Source of the DNA: Candidatus Izemoplasma sp.
Lineage (GTDB): Bacteria; Bacillota_I; Bacilli_A; Izemoplasmatales; Hujiaoplasmataceae
NCBI GenBank assembly: GCA_021736305.1
Contig: JAIPGD010000002.1
Span: 23,176 to 87,175 of the forward strand
Reading direction: 5' to 3'
DNA: 64,000 nt
Shown in pieces: positions 1 to 8,510 of this stretch (its first letter is position 1; each line of letters begins with the position of its first letter). The notes below the pieces were generated by a model that was not told where the DNA came from, made no database searches, and saw only the letters and a list, made by a program, of their open reading frames with translations. Both the position numbers and the translations under genes were made by a program.

Positions 1-90
1 CCTGTTAAAAAAGTAATTCGTTTCATAAATTATAAAATCAAATATCCATCAATATTTGATCCACTCCTTTCTCTTTACATAAAATAAGTT

Positions 91-114
91 TTTCCAAATT
101 GGAAAACGCTTACA
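91..114 (-). promoter_or_regulatory. cre-like catabolite operator before an off-window leftward gene
   Basis: Read leftward, positions 114-101 are TGTAAGCGTTTTCC, which matches 13 of 14 positions of the Bacillota CcpA cre consensus (TGWAANCGNTNWCA). Directly beside it, 91-105 is a near-perfect palindrome, TTTCCAAATTGGAAA. A strong leftward ribosome-binding sequence (AAAGGAG) follows near 64-70. The only open leftward start inside the window is ATG at 24-26 (MKRITFLTG, running off the edge), about 38 nt past that RBS, so the gene it serves is unclear. The rest of 1-275 holds only the gpsA terminator. Which LacI-family protein binds is inference. Confidence 0.45.
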
Positions 115-231
115 AAACAATTATATCATTTTTAATTATAAATTCCAACAGTAAATTAGTTAAAAACCAGAAAATATTTTGCTTAAATTTTATAACTAAA
201 TCTTTAAATAAAATTTTTAATTTTCACAAAA

Positions 232-269
232 TAAAAATGGCTAAATAATTGAATAGTTAGCCATTTAAA
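232..269 (-). terminator. Rho-independent terminator of gpsA
   Basis: A perfect 10-bp inverted repeat (235-244 with 257-266, AAATGGCTAA / TTAGCCATTT) with a 12-nt loop lies just past the gpsA stop and runs into a T-rich tract on the minus strand. Confidence 0.85.
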
Positions 270-275
270 TAATTT

Positions 276-1280
276 TTATTGTTCGCTTTTTAAATCACGA
301 GCCATCAATTTTGCAATTTCAATTTCCGGTTCAATTTCATTAAACAATACGTTATACACTGCATTAATAATCGGAGTTTGAATTTTTAGCTCTTTTGCAA
401 GAAAATATGCTGTTTTACAAGTCTTAACACCTTCAACAACCATAGTCATTTTACTTAAAGATGTTTTTAAATTATCGCCTTCACCAATCATTAAACCAGC
501 ACTATAATTACGAGAAAATTTAGACATACAAGTAACAATTAAATCGCCAATACCGACTAGTCCATTTAAAGTTTCTTCTAAAGCTCCTAATTCAGTAGCT
601 ATTCGTTTCATTTCTATTAAACCTCTTGTAATTAAAGCTGCTTTAGTATTAATACCATAGCCTAATCCATCTAACATACCTGAGGCAATCGCATAAATAT
701 TCTTTAATGATCCACCTAACTCTGCGCCTATTAAATCTTGAGATGTATAAACTCTAAAATAATCAGTATTACTAAAAATTTCTTGAATTAGTTCTGCATG
801 TTTTAAATTTTCACTAGCAGCAACAACTGAAGTTAATTTTCTAACTACAACTTCTTCTGCATGACTAGGCCCAGTTAATGATACAAAACCTTTAATCAAA
901 TTATTATCAATAACATCATAAACAATCTCGGATACGCGTTTATTAGTTTTAAACTCAAGACCTTTTGCTACATTGCAAAACAATTTCGCTTCTTTTAATA
1001 AGGGATTAATCTCTTCTAATACTAACCTTGTAACTGAGGTTGGTACAGCTAAAACAATCAACTCACTATGTGACAATACATAATCCAAATCATTTGAAGC
1101 TTCAATCTTTTCAGATAGTTTAACATCTCCTAATTTAGATTTATTAGTATGAAATTGATTAATTTCATTAATCGTCTTTAAGTCGTTGTCATAAATCAAT
1201 ACATTCTTATTGTTATCTTCCAATAAATTTGCTAGTGCAGATCCCCAAGATCCTCCACCAACAATAGCAATATTCTCCAT
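276..1280 (-). CDS. gpsA: NAD(P)-dependent glycerol-3-phosphate dehydrogenase
   Basis: GpsA reduces dihydroxyacetone phosphate to sn-glycerol-3-phosphate, the backbone of phospholipids, in the cytoplasm. The 334-aa protein has the usual length. The N-terminus carries the Rossmann dinucleotide motif (IAIVGGGSWGSALANLL, residues 4-20), followed by a conserved AVPT and NVAKGLE stretch. The C-terminal helical domain begins around GAELGGSLKNIYAIASG, which contains the catalytic lysine region. The ATG is preceded by AAAGGAG at good spacing. The gene stands alone with its own terminator and is probably housekeeping. I see nothing abnormal. Confidence 0.96.
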   Translation of the reverse strand: MENIAIVGGGSWGSALANLLEDNNKNVLIYDNDLKTINEINQFHTNKSKLGDVKLSEKIEASNDLDYVLSHSELIVLAVPTSVTRLVLEEINPLLKEAKLFCNVAKGLEFKTNKRVSEIVYDVIDNNLIKGFVSLTGPSHAEEVVVRKLTSVVAASENLKHAELIQEIFSNTDYFRVYTSQDLIGAELGGSLKNIYAIASGMLDGLGYGINTKAALITRGLIEMKRIATELGALEETLNGLVGIGDLIVTCMSKFSRNYSAGLMIGEGDNLKTSLSKMTMVVEGVKTCKTAYFLAKELKIQTPIINAVYNVLFNEIEPEIEIAKLMARDLKSEQ

Positions 1281-1357
1281 ATTCTCTCCTTTGCTTTATT
1301 AAATTGTCTATTCTATTATATCAATTTTATATGATAAAACAATGATTAAAATCTATA

Positions 1358-2377
1358 TTAATAATGATTCGTTATAACCTCAGCAAATCCTAACAAATCT
1401 TTGACTTCTAATTTATTTTCATCATCTAAAACTACAGTTCCATTAAATTTACCAAATACTTGATGACCTAAGTTTTTAATAAAAATCAAATTAGTTTTAT
1501 CTCTTCGATCATAAATAGGAGTCATCTTCAATTTTACTCGCTTATCCTTTGATGTAAATGTCCAAGTGTCTAAAAAATCATATTGATTATATTCAAACTT
1601 AACATCTTCTAATTTATGGGCTTTTCCGTCGTAAAAAAGCATATTTTCTGTTGCCTTTGAGGTATCTCCAAAACCATATCCAAAGTTAAAACCAAAGTGT
1701 TTACCATTTACTATTCCTGAAGCATTTGACCAAAACCATGTGTTTTTATATGTCCAAACTCCTCTACCCCAGTCTAATACAGCAAAATCTTTTTTTGGAT
1801 TAAACACATATTCTTCGCCATCGAGATAAACATCACCACTAACTGGCATACAATTTATCTTTTGGTTATAATAAAAAGCTTTTTGATTTTCTTCCCAAGG
1901 GGTAGCAATTGTCATGTGATCTGTTCTTACTTTCTTTATCCTTAAATCAGCGCGTAAATTTTTCCGTTTATATAGATTATTAACTTCCACTATTAAACGA
2001 CGTTCATCTTTATGATTTAAAAACTGAATATTAAAACCTTTTTTCTTAAAAACAACATCTCCTGTTTCTATAGATTTAGGCAAATTTAATTTGCCAAAGG
2101 GAAAAAACACCTTTTTTTCTTTAGTGTATTCTTTGCCTAATTTTAAATCAAAAAAACTTACTTTTATTATCCCCAAATAGCCTAAATCGGCTACTGTAAA
2201 ACTTAGCGAATAATCTTTTGAAAGAATCGCGTAATAATCCCATTCTTTTATTCGCCATTTACTTGCAGAAATCATTTCTGGATTATACTCAAATATTTCA
2301 CTATAAGCATAGCCTGGTTCATTAAGTTTACCAAACTTATCTAACAATGGTTGTTTGTTTTTTACAAAATGATTCAT
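1358..2377 (-). CDS. DUF2804 domain-containing protein
   Basis: This 339-aa soluble protein fits the DUF2804 family, whose function is unknown. The N-terminus has the family's opening pattern (QPLLDKFGKLNEPGYAYS). It is followed by an aromatic-rich beta-strand body with several Trp/Tyr/Phe clusters, for example WGRGVWTYKNTWFWSNASG in the middle third, which resembles the calycin/AttH-like beta-barrel folds to which lipid-binding roles have been proposed. There is no signal peptide or membrane segment. AGGAGG lies 8 nt before the ATG. It is transcribed leftward, about 77 bp upstream of gpsA, and could share a transcript with it. The family call is from recalled motif similarity; no role is claimed. 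Confidence 0.8.
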   Translation of the reverse strand: MNHFVKNKQPLLDKFGKLNEPGYAYSEIFEYNPEMISASKWRIKEWDYYAILSKDYSLSFTVADLGYLGIIKVSFFDLKLGKEYTKEKKVFFPFGKLNLPKSIETGDVVFKKKGFNIQFLNHKDERRLIVEVNNLYKRKNLRADLRIKKVRTDHMTIATPWEENQKAFYYNQKINCMPVSGDVYLDGEEYVFNPKKDFAVLDWGRGVWTYKNTWFWSNASGIVNGKHFGFNFGYGFGDTSKATENMLFYDGKAHKLEDVKFEYNQYDFLDTWTFTSKDKRVKLKMTPIYDRRDKTNLIFIKNLGHQVFGKFNGTVVLDDENKLEVKDLLGFAEVITNHY

Positions 2378-2488
2378 ATAATACCTCCTGAAAGTATAAT
2401 TTATTGATTAAAATTTATATAAAGATAAATCAGTTTCATTTTTTTATATATATGATATAATATCTTAGGTTAAAAAAGGAGTGATTTG

Positions 2489-3133
2489 ATGCCTGATAGT
2501 AAAATTTTAATTGAAATGTTAGGATATACTGCTTCGATCTTAGTGTTAGTCTCTCTAATAATGTCATCAACAAAAAAATTAAGATGGATTAATTTATTTG
2601 GATCAGGAACTTTTTTTATTTATGCACTAATTATAAAAAGTTATCCTGTAGCTATCCTTAATGTTTTTACAATTATGGCAAATGTTTATTACCTAAATAA
2701 AATATATAACTCAAAATCATATTTTAATATTCTTAAAATACAAAAAAACAATGAATACTTTGAATATTTTGTCGAACATAACAAACAAGATATGAAAAAA
2801 ATTTATAAGGATACTGATATTGATTACAAAGATGCTGAATACAGTTTTTATATATTAAGAGATATAATGCCAGTTGGAGTATTTATCGCTAACAAATACG
2901 ATAATAAAACTTTAAAAGTGGAACTAGATTATGTAATCCCAAGCTATAGAGATTTTAAAGCTGGAAAATATATTTACGGAAAAAATAAAGATATCTTTTT
3001 AAGTAAGGGTTATACAAAATTAATTACTTTCGCAGACAATCAAAAACATGAAAAATATCTCAAAAAAATGGGCTTTGAAAAAGTCAACGACTCTAAAAAA
3101 AGTAATACTTACTTACTTCAACTAAACGACTAA
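2489..3133 (+). CDS. YgjV-like membrane protein with C-terminal acetyltransferase-like domain
   Basis: The 214-aa product has two parts. Residues ~5-70 are three hydrophobic helices with the GYTASILVLVSLIMSS and FFIYALIIKSYPVA patterns of the YgjV (PF10688) inner-membrane family. Residues ~80-214 are soluble, charged and end with KYLKKMGFEKV, which resembles the last strand-helix of GNAT acetyltransferases. The ATG at 2489 is chosen because AAGGAG ends 7 nt upstream; an in-frame TTG sits three bases earlier. The gene is convergent with the SRAP gene and overlaps it by 4 bp at the stop codons. Substrate and role are unknown; the GNAT assignment is inference. Confidence 0.7.
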   Translation: MPDSKILIEMLGYTASILVLVSLIMSSTKKLRWINLFGSGTFFIYALIIKSYPVAILNVFTIMANVYYLNKIYNSKSYFNILKIQKNNEYFEYFVEHNKQDMKKIYKDTDIDYKDAEYSFYILRDIMPVGVFIANKYDNKTLKVELDYVIPSYRDFKAGKYIYGKNKDIFLSKGYTKLITFADNQKHEKYLKKMGFEKVNDSKKSNTYLLQLND

Positions 3134-3150
3134 TTATTAGTCGTTTTTTT
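3124..3150 (+). terminator. terminator overlapping two convergent stop codons
   Basis: AAACGACTAA (3124-3133) pairs perfectly with TTAGTCGTTT (3137-3146) around a 3-nt loop and is followed by a T-run on the plus strand. The stem contains the stop codons of both the YgjV-like gene and the convergent SRAP gene. Confidence 0.8.
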
Positions 3151-3795
3151 TATTAATGAAATTGAATCATTCTTAGGACTATTAACTGCTTTACTAACCC
3201 GATATTTTGTCATTAGTCGGCTTGAAATAGGACTTAATAAACTTATCAATTCTTCATCATTCAATGTTTCATCCAAATATCTTTTTGCGCGTTCAACATC
3301 TAAAATAACCGGCATTCGTTGATGATGCATCTGAACTAAATCATTAGCTTTTGTTGTTAAAATTAGTGCCCCAAATTTTTTAGTATTATTTTCCTCATAA
3401 ATTTCATAAATCCCAGCATAAAAAAATAGATTTTCATTCTTTAACAAAAAACGCATTGGCTCCTTTGTTGATTGATCCCACTCATAAAAACTATCTGCCA
3501 AAATTAAGCATCGCCTTGTTTTAAATGCATCTTTAAAAGAATACTTTTGATCAACAGTTTCACTTCTTGCATTAATCACTTGTTTAAATAAACCATTAAC
3601 GCTTATCTTATAATCCCAAGGAATTAATCCAACTCGATAATTACTATTATTTTTTATTAAAGCTATGACATCTTGACCAGGACTTAAATTATATCTAGGC
3701 ACAGTAAAGTCGGTTAATTTTTCAAATGAAAAATTTTCTTTTAAAAATGTTAAAACTTGTGTTTTAGTTTTTGCTATTGTAAATCTACCACACAT
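3130..3795 (-). CDS. SRAP (YedK/HMCES) abasic-site DNA-protein crosslink protein
   Basis: SRAP proteins bind abasic sites in single-stranded DNA and link to them covalently through the cysteine exposed after removal of the first methionine. I place the start at 3795 so the protein begins MCGRFT, the invariant N-terminus. A GAGGGGAT ribosome site precedes that ATG, and an upstream in-frame ATG would bury the catalytic Cys2. Other family marks are visible: NLSPGQ, LIPWD, INARSET, CLILADSFYEWD (catalytic Glu region) and HQRMPVIL (conserved His). The length of 221 aa is typical. It is probably monocistronic, separated from the nitroreductase by a terminator. Confidence 0.94.
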   Translation of the reverse strand: MCGRFTIAKTKTQVLTFLKENFSFEKLTDFTVPRYNLSPGQDVIALIKNNSNYRVGLIPWDYKISVNGLFKQVINARSETVDQKYSFKDAFKTRRCLILADSFYEWDQSTKEPMRFLLKNENLFFYAGIYEIYEENNTKKFGALILTTKANDLVQMHHQRMPVILDVERAKRYLDETLNDEELISLLSPISSRLMTKYRVSKAVNSPKNDSISLIKKTTNN

Positions 3796-3831
3796 ATAAT
3801 CCCCTCTATTGATTATACAATGAATCTCTAA

Positions 3832-3868
3832 AAAAAACATCCCTTTCAAACTGAAAAGGATGTTTTTT
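3832..3868 (-). terminator. terminator of the osmC-nitroreductase pair
   Basis: A hairpin with the arms AAACATCC and GGATGTTT (about 3835-3865) is followed by a run of T on the minus strand, just past the nitroreductase stop. Confidence 0.8.
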
Positions 3869-3884
3869 GTTTATATATAAAAAT

Positions 3885-4478
3885 TTATTTAATTATTTTG
3901 AAACGTTTATTCATTTCAAGTTTATCTTTTTCTTTTTCAGCTTCAGTAACGTTACCAAAAGGCATTTGCGCATTTAATTTCCAAGCTTCAGGAATATTAA
4001 ATTCTTTTTTAACAAATTCTTCAACTAATTCATTATAATGTTGTAATGAAGCTCCAATCTCTTTTGTTTTTAAACCAAGCCAAACATTTGATTGTAACAT
4101 TCCATTTTGTTCGATTGCCCACTTTTTAAAATTCTCTTTATATAAAGGGAACTTTTCCATTAATCCATTAGTTGTTGAAGAATCATCAAAGAAAAGAATT
4201 GTTCCGTACCCAGCTTTAAAACCATTGATTTTAACTTTGGTTTTTTCAAATTGTTCGCCTTTTAAAATATTACTCATTATTTCTATTAGTTGATTCCAAA
4301 ATAGTTTATGTTTTTCATCTAGTAACAATACAGCTCTTTGACTTTGTGAGTTAAAAGCTGATGGAGTATATTTTATTATTTCTTCTAAAAATTCAGTTAA
4401 TTCATTATCACTAATATTAATTTTATCTGTGATACTATAATTTGATCTTCTTCTTTTAAGTATTTCTATAAAATCCAT
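3885..4478 (-). CDS. nitroreductase family FMN oxidoreductase
   Basis: This is a 197-aa NAD(P)H:FMN oxidoreductase of the small nitroreductase group related to fungal Hbn1/Frm2. Typical marks are the N-terminal RRSNYSI stretch that contacts the FMN phosphate, TPSAFNSQSQRAVLLL near residue 40, and GASLQHYNEL in the C-terminal half. Physiological substrates in this group are uncertain (quinones, nitro compounds, lipid signals). A canonical GGAG precedes the ATG. The upstream osmC gene ends only 6 bp away, so the two are cotranscribed, suggesting a shared role in redox or electrophile stress. Confidence 0.88.
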   Translation of the reverse strand: MDFIEILKRRRSNYSITDKINISDNELTEFLEEIIKYTPSAFNSQSQRAVLLLDEKHKLFWNQLIEIMSNILKGEQFEKTKVKINGFKAGYGTILFFDDSSTTNGLMEKFPLYKENFKKWAIEQNGMLQSNVWLGLKTKEIGASLQHYNELVEEFVKKEFNIPEAWKLNAQMPFGNVTEAEKEKDKLEMNKRFKIIK

Positions 4479-4484
4479 TTAAAT

Positions 4485-4925
4485 TTACTCCTTTACAATA
4501 CCTTCATTAACAAGTTTTGTTCCTTGTCTAAAAGTATCACTTACTGGACAGTTTTCTTCAATAAATTTAGAAAACTCTGTTAATTCTTCTTCACTAGCAT
4601 CTGCATCAAAATGCATTTTAAAACGTATCTCTTTAAAACCGGTTCTTTCTCCAGTTTGTTTCATTAATGCTTCCATATTCATATCGCCTTCTACTTCAAC
4701 AAAAAAGTCTTTTAAGTCAATACCTTTTTGTTTTGCGAACATAAATGCAACAACAGCTTGACACGCACCCATAACAGACAATGCCCCACTCATTGGATTC
4801 ATTCCTTTATTAGTGCCACCCATTTGGGTTGGCTCATCAAATAATATTTTAAATCCATTTGCTTCTGCCTCTACTTGAAAACCTTCTTTTAATTTCTTAA
4901 CAGTTGCTTTATATGTCTTGTTCAT
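4485..4925 (-). CDS. OsmC family peroxiredoxin-like protein
   Basis: OsmC/Ohr proteins reduce organic hydroperoxides using two conserved cysteines. Here they sit in MGACQAVVAFMFAKQKG and in ENCPVSDTFRQG. The start at 4925 (MNKTYKAT) is chosen because AAAGGAG lies 9 nt upstream; a further ATG upstream in frame has no ribosome site. The 146-aa length and single-domain layout suit the YhfA/OsmC-like branch rather than classical Ohr. It is the first gene of a two-gene unit with the nitroreductase. Confidence 0.9.
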   Translation of the reverse strand: MNKTYKATVKKLKEGFQVEAEANGFKILFDEPTQMGGTNKGMNPMSGALSVMGACQAVVAFMFAKQKGIDLKDFFVEVEGDMNMEALMKQTGERTGFKEIRFKMHFDADASEEELTEFSKFIEENCPVSDTFRQGTKLVNEGIVKE

Positions 4926-4993
4926 ATTAATCAACTCCTTTTCTAATATCATTATCTCATAAATTTATTTCGAATTCAAAAGATATGACTCAA

Positions 4994-5031
4994 TAAAAAC
5001 ACTTCTACGTTATATTACATAGAAGTGTTAT
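4994..5031 (-). terminator. terminator of the proline-oxidation operon
   Basis: AACACTTCTA (4998-5007) pairs with TAGAAGTGTT (5020-5029) on a 12-nt loop and runs into a T-rich tract leftward. It sits directly after the P5C dehydrogenase stop and closes the operon running from 9886. Confidence 0.85.
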
Positions 5032-5045
5032 TTACTTATAGCAAA

Positions 5046-6602
5046 TTATAACTGTTCTGTAATTGATTTACCTTGCATATGTAAAATCAAATAATCTGGT
5101 CCACCTGCTTTTGAATCCGTGCCACTCATATTAAAGCCACCAAATGGTTGATAGCCAACAATTGCGCCAGTACATTTACGATTAAAATATAAATTACCTA
5201 CGTGGAAATCTTCTCTAGCTATTTCTAAATGTGCTCGATTATTCGAAATACAAGCTCCAGTTAAACCATATTCGGTATTATTAACAACATCTAAGCCTTC
5301 ATCAAATGATTTAACTTTAGTAACCGAAAGAACTGGTCCAAAAATTTCTTCCTGCATAATTCTAGCGTTTTCATCAACATCGATAAATACGGTTGGATCA
5401 ATAAAATATCCTTCTTTATCAGTACCTGTACCACCAACTAAAAGTTTACCTTCTTTTTTTCCGATTTTAATATAATCAGTAATTTTTTCATAAGCTAAAT
5501 GATCATTAACTGGTCCCATATTATTAGAAAAATCTTCTGGTGTTCCAACTTTTAATTTTTCAGTTTTCTCTTTTATTAATTTTACTATATCATCATATAC
5601 ATCTTCATGAATAATTGCTCTTGAGCAAGCAGAACATTTTTGACCTGAAAAGCCAAAAGCGGAGGTAACAATTGAACTTGCAGCTAATTCAACATCAACA
5701 TCTTTATCAACCAAAATGGCATCTTTACCACCCATTTCAGCAATTACACGTTTAAGCCAAATTTGCCCCTCTCTTACTTTCGCAGCATTCTCATATATTT
5801 TTGTGCCTACAGCTTTCGAACCTGTAAATGAAATAAATCTTGTTTTAGGATGTTTAACAATAAAATCACCAGTTTCTGAACCTTTTCCAGGCACATAATT
5901 TAATACGCCTTTAGGAAGACCTGCCTCTTCCATAATTTCAATAAACTTAAAAGCAATAACTTGAGTTGTAGAAGCTGGTTTTAATAAAACAGTATTTCCA
6001 GTTACAATCGCAGCTGAAGTCATACCCGTTAAAATTGCCATAGGAAAGTTCCATGGTGTAATAATCGCACCTACACCTAAAGGTATGTAACGATACTCAT
6101 TTCTTTCGGTATCTTTTCTTGATAATACTTTATCATCAACTCTCGTCAATTGTAACATTTGTCTTCCATAATATTCTAGAAAGTCAATTGCTTCAGCTGT
6201 ATCTGCATCAGCCTCAACCCAAGGTTTACCCGCTTCTAAAGTCATTAAAGCTGAAATTTCATGTCTCTTTCTTTTTAAAATATTAGCAGCTTTAAACAAT
6301 ACATCTGCCCGAGTTTTAGGATCTACCTTTTTCCAATACTTAAAAGCACTTAATGCAGACTCCATAGCAAGTTTAGCTTCATCAATTCCCGCCTGAGAAA
6401 TTTCACCAATCACTTCTTTATGATTCGCTGGATTTACTGATTTTACTAACTTGTCAGTGTAAATCCTCTCTCCGTTAATAATTAGTGGATATTTCTTGCC
6501 TAAATAACCTCTAACTTTTTTAATGCCCTCTTGATAAGCAACGCGATTTTTAGGAATACTAAAATCTGTTAAACTTTCTGTTTCATAACTATAAATAGCC
6601 AT
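5046..6602 (-). CDS. rocA: L-glutamate gamma-semialdehyde (P5C) dehydrogenase
   Basis: This enzyme oxidises glutamate-gamma-semialdehyde (open-chain P5C) to glutamate with NAD+, the second step of proline and arginine breakdown. The 518-aa length is that of the stand-alone RocA/PruA type. Visible aldehyde dehydrogenase motifs are [10 protein letters not shown] and [10 protein letters not shown] (NAD site), FTGSKAVG, the catalytic glutamate in EMGGKDAI, the catalytic cysteine in [12 protein letters not shown], and the family-specific end [16 protein letters not shown]. The RBS GGAAAGGAG is strong. It is the last gene of the operon, 16 bp after the DadA-like subunit, which identifies that complex as a likely proline dehydrogenase. 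Confidence 0.95.
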   Translation of the reverse strand: MAIYSYETESLTDFSIPKNRVAYQEGIKKVRGYLGKKYPLIINGERIYTDKLVKSVNPANHKEVIGEISQAGIDEAKLAMESALSAFKYWKKVDPKTRADVLFKAANILKRKRHEISALMTLEAGKPWVEADADTAEAIDFLEYYGRQMLQLTRVDDKVLSRKDTERNEYRYIPLGVGAIITPWNFPMAILTGMTSAAIVTGNTVLLKPASTTQVIAFKFIEIMEEAGLPKGVLNYVPGKGSETGDFIVKHPKTRFISFTGSKAVGTKIYENAAKVREGQIWLKRVIAEMGGKDAILVDKDVDVELAASSIVTSAFGFSGQKCSACSRAIIHEDVYDDIVKLIKEKTEKLKVGTPEDFSNNMGPVNDHLAYEKITDYIKIGKKEGKLLVGGTGTDKEGYFIDPTVFIDVDENARIMQEEIFGPVLSVTKVKSFDEGLDVVNNTEYGLTGACISNNRAHLEIAREDFHVGNLYFNRKCTGAIVGYQPFGGFNMSGTDSKAGGPDYLILHMQGKSITEQL

Positions 6603-6618
6603 AATTTTTCTCCTTTCC

Positions 6619-7764
6619 TTAAACTACTGAATGTTCTTTATCTATCTTTTCCATATCTTTAAAACGATCAATATGCAATGCATTCGCATAATCCTCTAAT
6701 GGCTCACCAATAATAATCTCAGTTAACAACTCACCTGTAATTGGTGCAAACATAAACCCATGCCCTGAATATCCACAAGCAATATAAAAATCAGATATAC
6801 TCGAATCAGAAATAATTGGTTGGAAATCTGGAGATATGTTGTAAGATCCTCCCCAAGTTCTAATTACTCTTTGTTTAGCAACTTCAGGTAAAATATGATT
6901 TACAGTTTTTGCCATTTCATCTAAAAACTGCCAAGATGAAGAAATATCGTGGTTATGTAATGCATCGGGGTTATTTCTTCCCATTAATATTGACCCATGA
7001 GGTACTTGTTGGCAATAAATATTCATAGAAAAACTCATTACCATTGGATCAAGTAGCGGTTTTGTTCTTTCTGTAACTAAAATTTCATGATTTTCGGAAT
7101 AAACCGGTATATCTAAACCAACCATTTCACCAACTTCTTTAGCGAAACCACCAGCAGCATTAACTACTCTTTTAGTTATAACTTCCATTTTATCAGTAAT
7201 AACTTTAGTAACTTTTCCATCAGTAACATTAATTGCTTTTACTTCGTTAAAGAAATAAAACTTAACTCCTAATTTTTTAGCAGCTAAATAATAAGCTTCG
7301 CTCATTAAAAATGGATTTACATGACCATCAGTATGACAAAAACTAGCACTAGTAAAACTAGCTTTATTTAAATGTGGAACAATCTTTAATGCTTCTTCTT
7401 TAGTTAATAATTTTGAAGGTATTCCTAAAGAATTTTGTAATTTAACATTCTTTTCGAACTGAATATCTTCTTCTTTAGAACTTGATAAAATTAAGTAACC
7501 GCCTTGTTTAAACTCAATATCTTTTTCATATTCTAAAATTTCATTCGCTTTCGAAAAAAACTCAATTGATTTTCTAGCTAAAATACAATTTAGTTTTGTT
7601 GCCCATTGTTGTCTAACACCAGCACCACATCTAGCTGTTGCCCCAGCAAGAAAGTGAGATTTATCAAAAACAACAATATCTTTCATACCTTTTTTTGCTA
7701 AGTTATAAGCGACACTTAAACCAGTGATTCCCGCTCCAATAATAACTATCTCTGCTTTATTCAT
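6619..7764 (-). CDS. DadA/sarcosine-oxidase-like FAD subunit, probable proline dehydrogenase beta
   Basis: This 381-aa flavoprotein belongs to the DAO superfamily. An FAD-binding Rossmann motif, [19 protein letters not shown], opens the protein, and the C-terminal FAD-contacting stretch [19 protein letters not shown] closes it. [13 protein letters not shown] stretch near residues 43-54 matches dye-linked multisubunit dehydrogenases (archaeal PDH-beta, HcnC, HypABC-type). It would oxidise a cyclic imino or amino acid and pass electrons to the partner subunits. Its start overlaps the [2Fe-2S] gene by 8 bp and P5C dehydrogenase follows it. L-proline as substrate is inferred from that context; sarcosine or D-hydroxyproline remain alternatives. 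Confidence 0.85.
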   Translation of the reverse strand: MNKAEIVIIGAGITGLSVAYNLAKKGMKDIVVFDKSHFLAGATARCGAGVRQQWATKLNCILARKSIEFFSKANEILEYEKDIEFKQGGYLILSSSKEEDIQFEKNVKLQNSLGIPSKLLTKEEALKIVPHLNKASFTSASFCHTDGHVNPFLMSEAYYLAAKKLGVKFYFFNEVKAINVTDGKVTKVITDKMEVITKRVVNAAGGFAKEVGEMVGLDIPVYSENHEILVTERTKPLLDPMVMSFSMNIYCQQVPHGSILMGRNNPDALHNHDISSSWQFLDEMAKTVNHILPEVAKQRVIRTWGGSYNISPDFQPIISDSSISDFYIACGYSGHGFMFAPITGELLTEIIIGEPLEDYANALHIDRFKDMEKIDKEHSVV

Positions 7765-8032
7765 CTTGTGACTCCGCGATATCTTTTAAAACAACTCCGC
7801 TAATTAACGGTCTTGTTTTGTGAATTTTAACTGTTTCTGGATTAACCTTATTAAATCTAGCTATTTCATTTTTTATTAGATGTTCACAAGTTTGACCTTG
7901 ACAAGGCCCCATACCTACTCTTAATATACGCTTAATTGATTCAAAGTCTCGATAGCCCATTTCCAATGCTTTATGGATATCTGCCAAAGACACATCTTCA
8001 CATCTGCAAATAATAATATCTTGTTTATTCAT
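7757..8032 (-). CDS. BFD-like [2Fe-2S] electron-transfer subunit
   Basis: This 91-aa protein carries a bacterioferredoxin-type [2Fe-2S] site: CRC at residues 9-11 and CQGQTC at residues 44-49, with the helical spacing DIHKALEMGYRDFESIKR between. In multisubunit proline, opine and hydroxyproline dehydrogenases such a domain is found fused or free and connects the two flavin subunits. The gene overlaps both neighbours by 8 bp (the ferredoxin upstream, the DadA-like gene downstream), which implies translational coupling and a shared complex. GGAGG precedes the ATG. Confidence 0.88.
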   Translation of the reverse strand: MNKQDIIICRCEDVSLADIHKALEMGYRDFESIKRILRVGMGPCQGQTCEHLIKNEIARFNKVNPETVKIHKTRPLISGVVLKDIAESQDE

Positions 8033-8510
8033 GTGCCCTCCTTATTGTTACAAAGTCATATAAATAAGGCTGTTCAACTGAAACAGTTATTAAAGCTGTT
8101 TTATTATTAGTTTTTTTAGGGGGCATTACTTGTTCTATTTTACATGTTGCTATTTCATCACCGTGACGGTTTATAGCTAACCATTTTTCGTCAACTTTAG
8201 GTAATGGCAATAATTCATAAGCGATTTTGAAATAAGCTTTTCCATTTTTAATCATCACATTCATAATAGCTAATCCCGGACAAGAATAAACACAAATTCC
8301 ACATCCAGTACACTTATCAAAATCTATGGTTGGAATTTTGTTAATATCTTCCCCAATAGTAATGGCATCAAATGGACAACTTGTTTCACAAGGATTACAA
8401 GGTATCTCTGTATAACATTCAATAATTGCTTTTGGCCTAATTAAAACCTTTTTACTCGGAAATCTCGATTTAATTTGATTTTTATCAGGAACTGCTGTTT
8501 TTTCAATCAT
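8025..8510 (-). CDS. two-cluster [4Fe-4S] ferredoxin-like subunit
   Basis: The 161-aa protein has two cysteine clusters: CYTEIPCNPCETSCP near residues 33-47 and CTGCGICVYSCP near residues 68-79. Together they look like a dicluster 4Fe-4S domain, with about 80 residues of additional C-terminal domain. The ATG at 8510 is preceded by AGGTG at normal spacing; a GTG nine bases earlier is the alternative start. It overlaps the FAD/NAD(P) subunit by 8 bp. Similar ferredoxin subunits occur in archaeal alpha-beta-gamma-delta proline dehydrogenases. Here it probably relays electrons out of the complex; the acceptor is unknown. Confidence 0.85.
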   Translation of the reverse strand: MIEKTAVPDKNQIKSRFPSKKVLIRPKAIIECYTEIPCNPCETSCPFDAITIGEDINKIPTIDFDKCTGCGICVYSCPGLAIMNVMIKNGKAYFKIAYELLPLPKVDEKWLAINRHGDEIATCKIEQVMPPKKTNNKTALITVSVEQPYLYDFVTIRRAHE

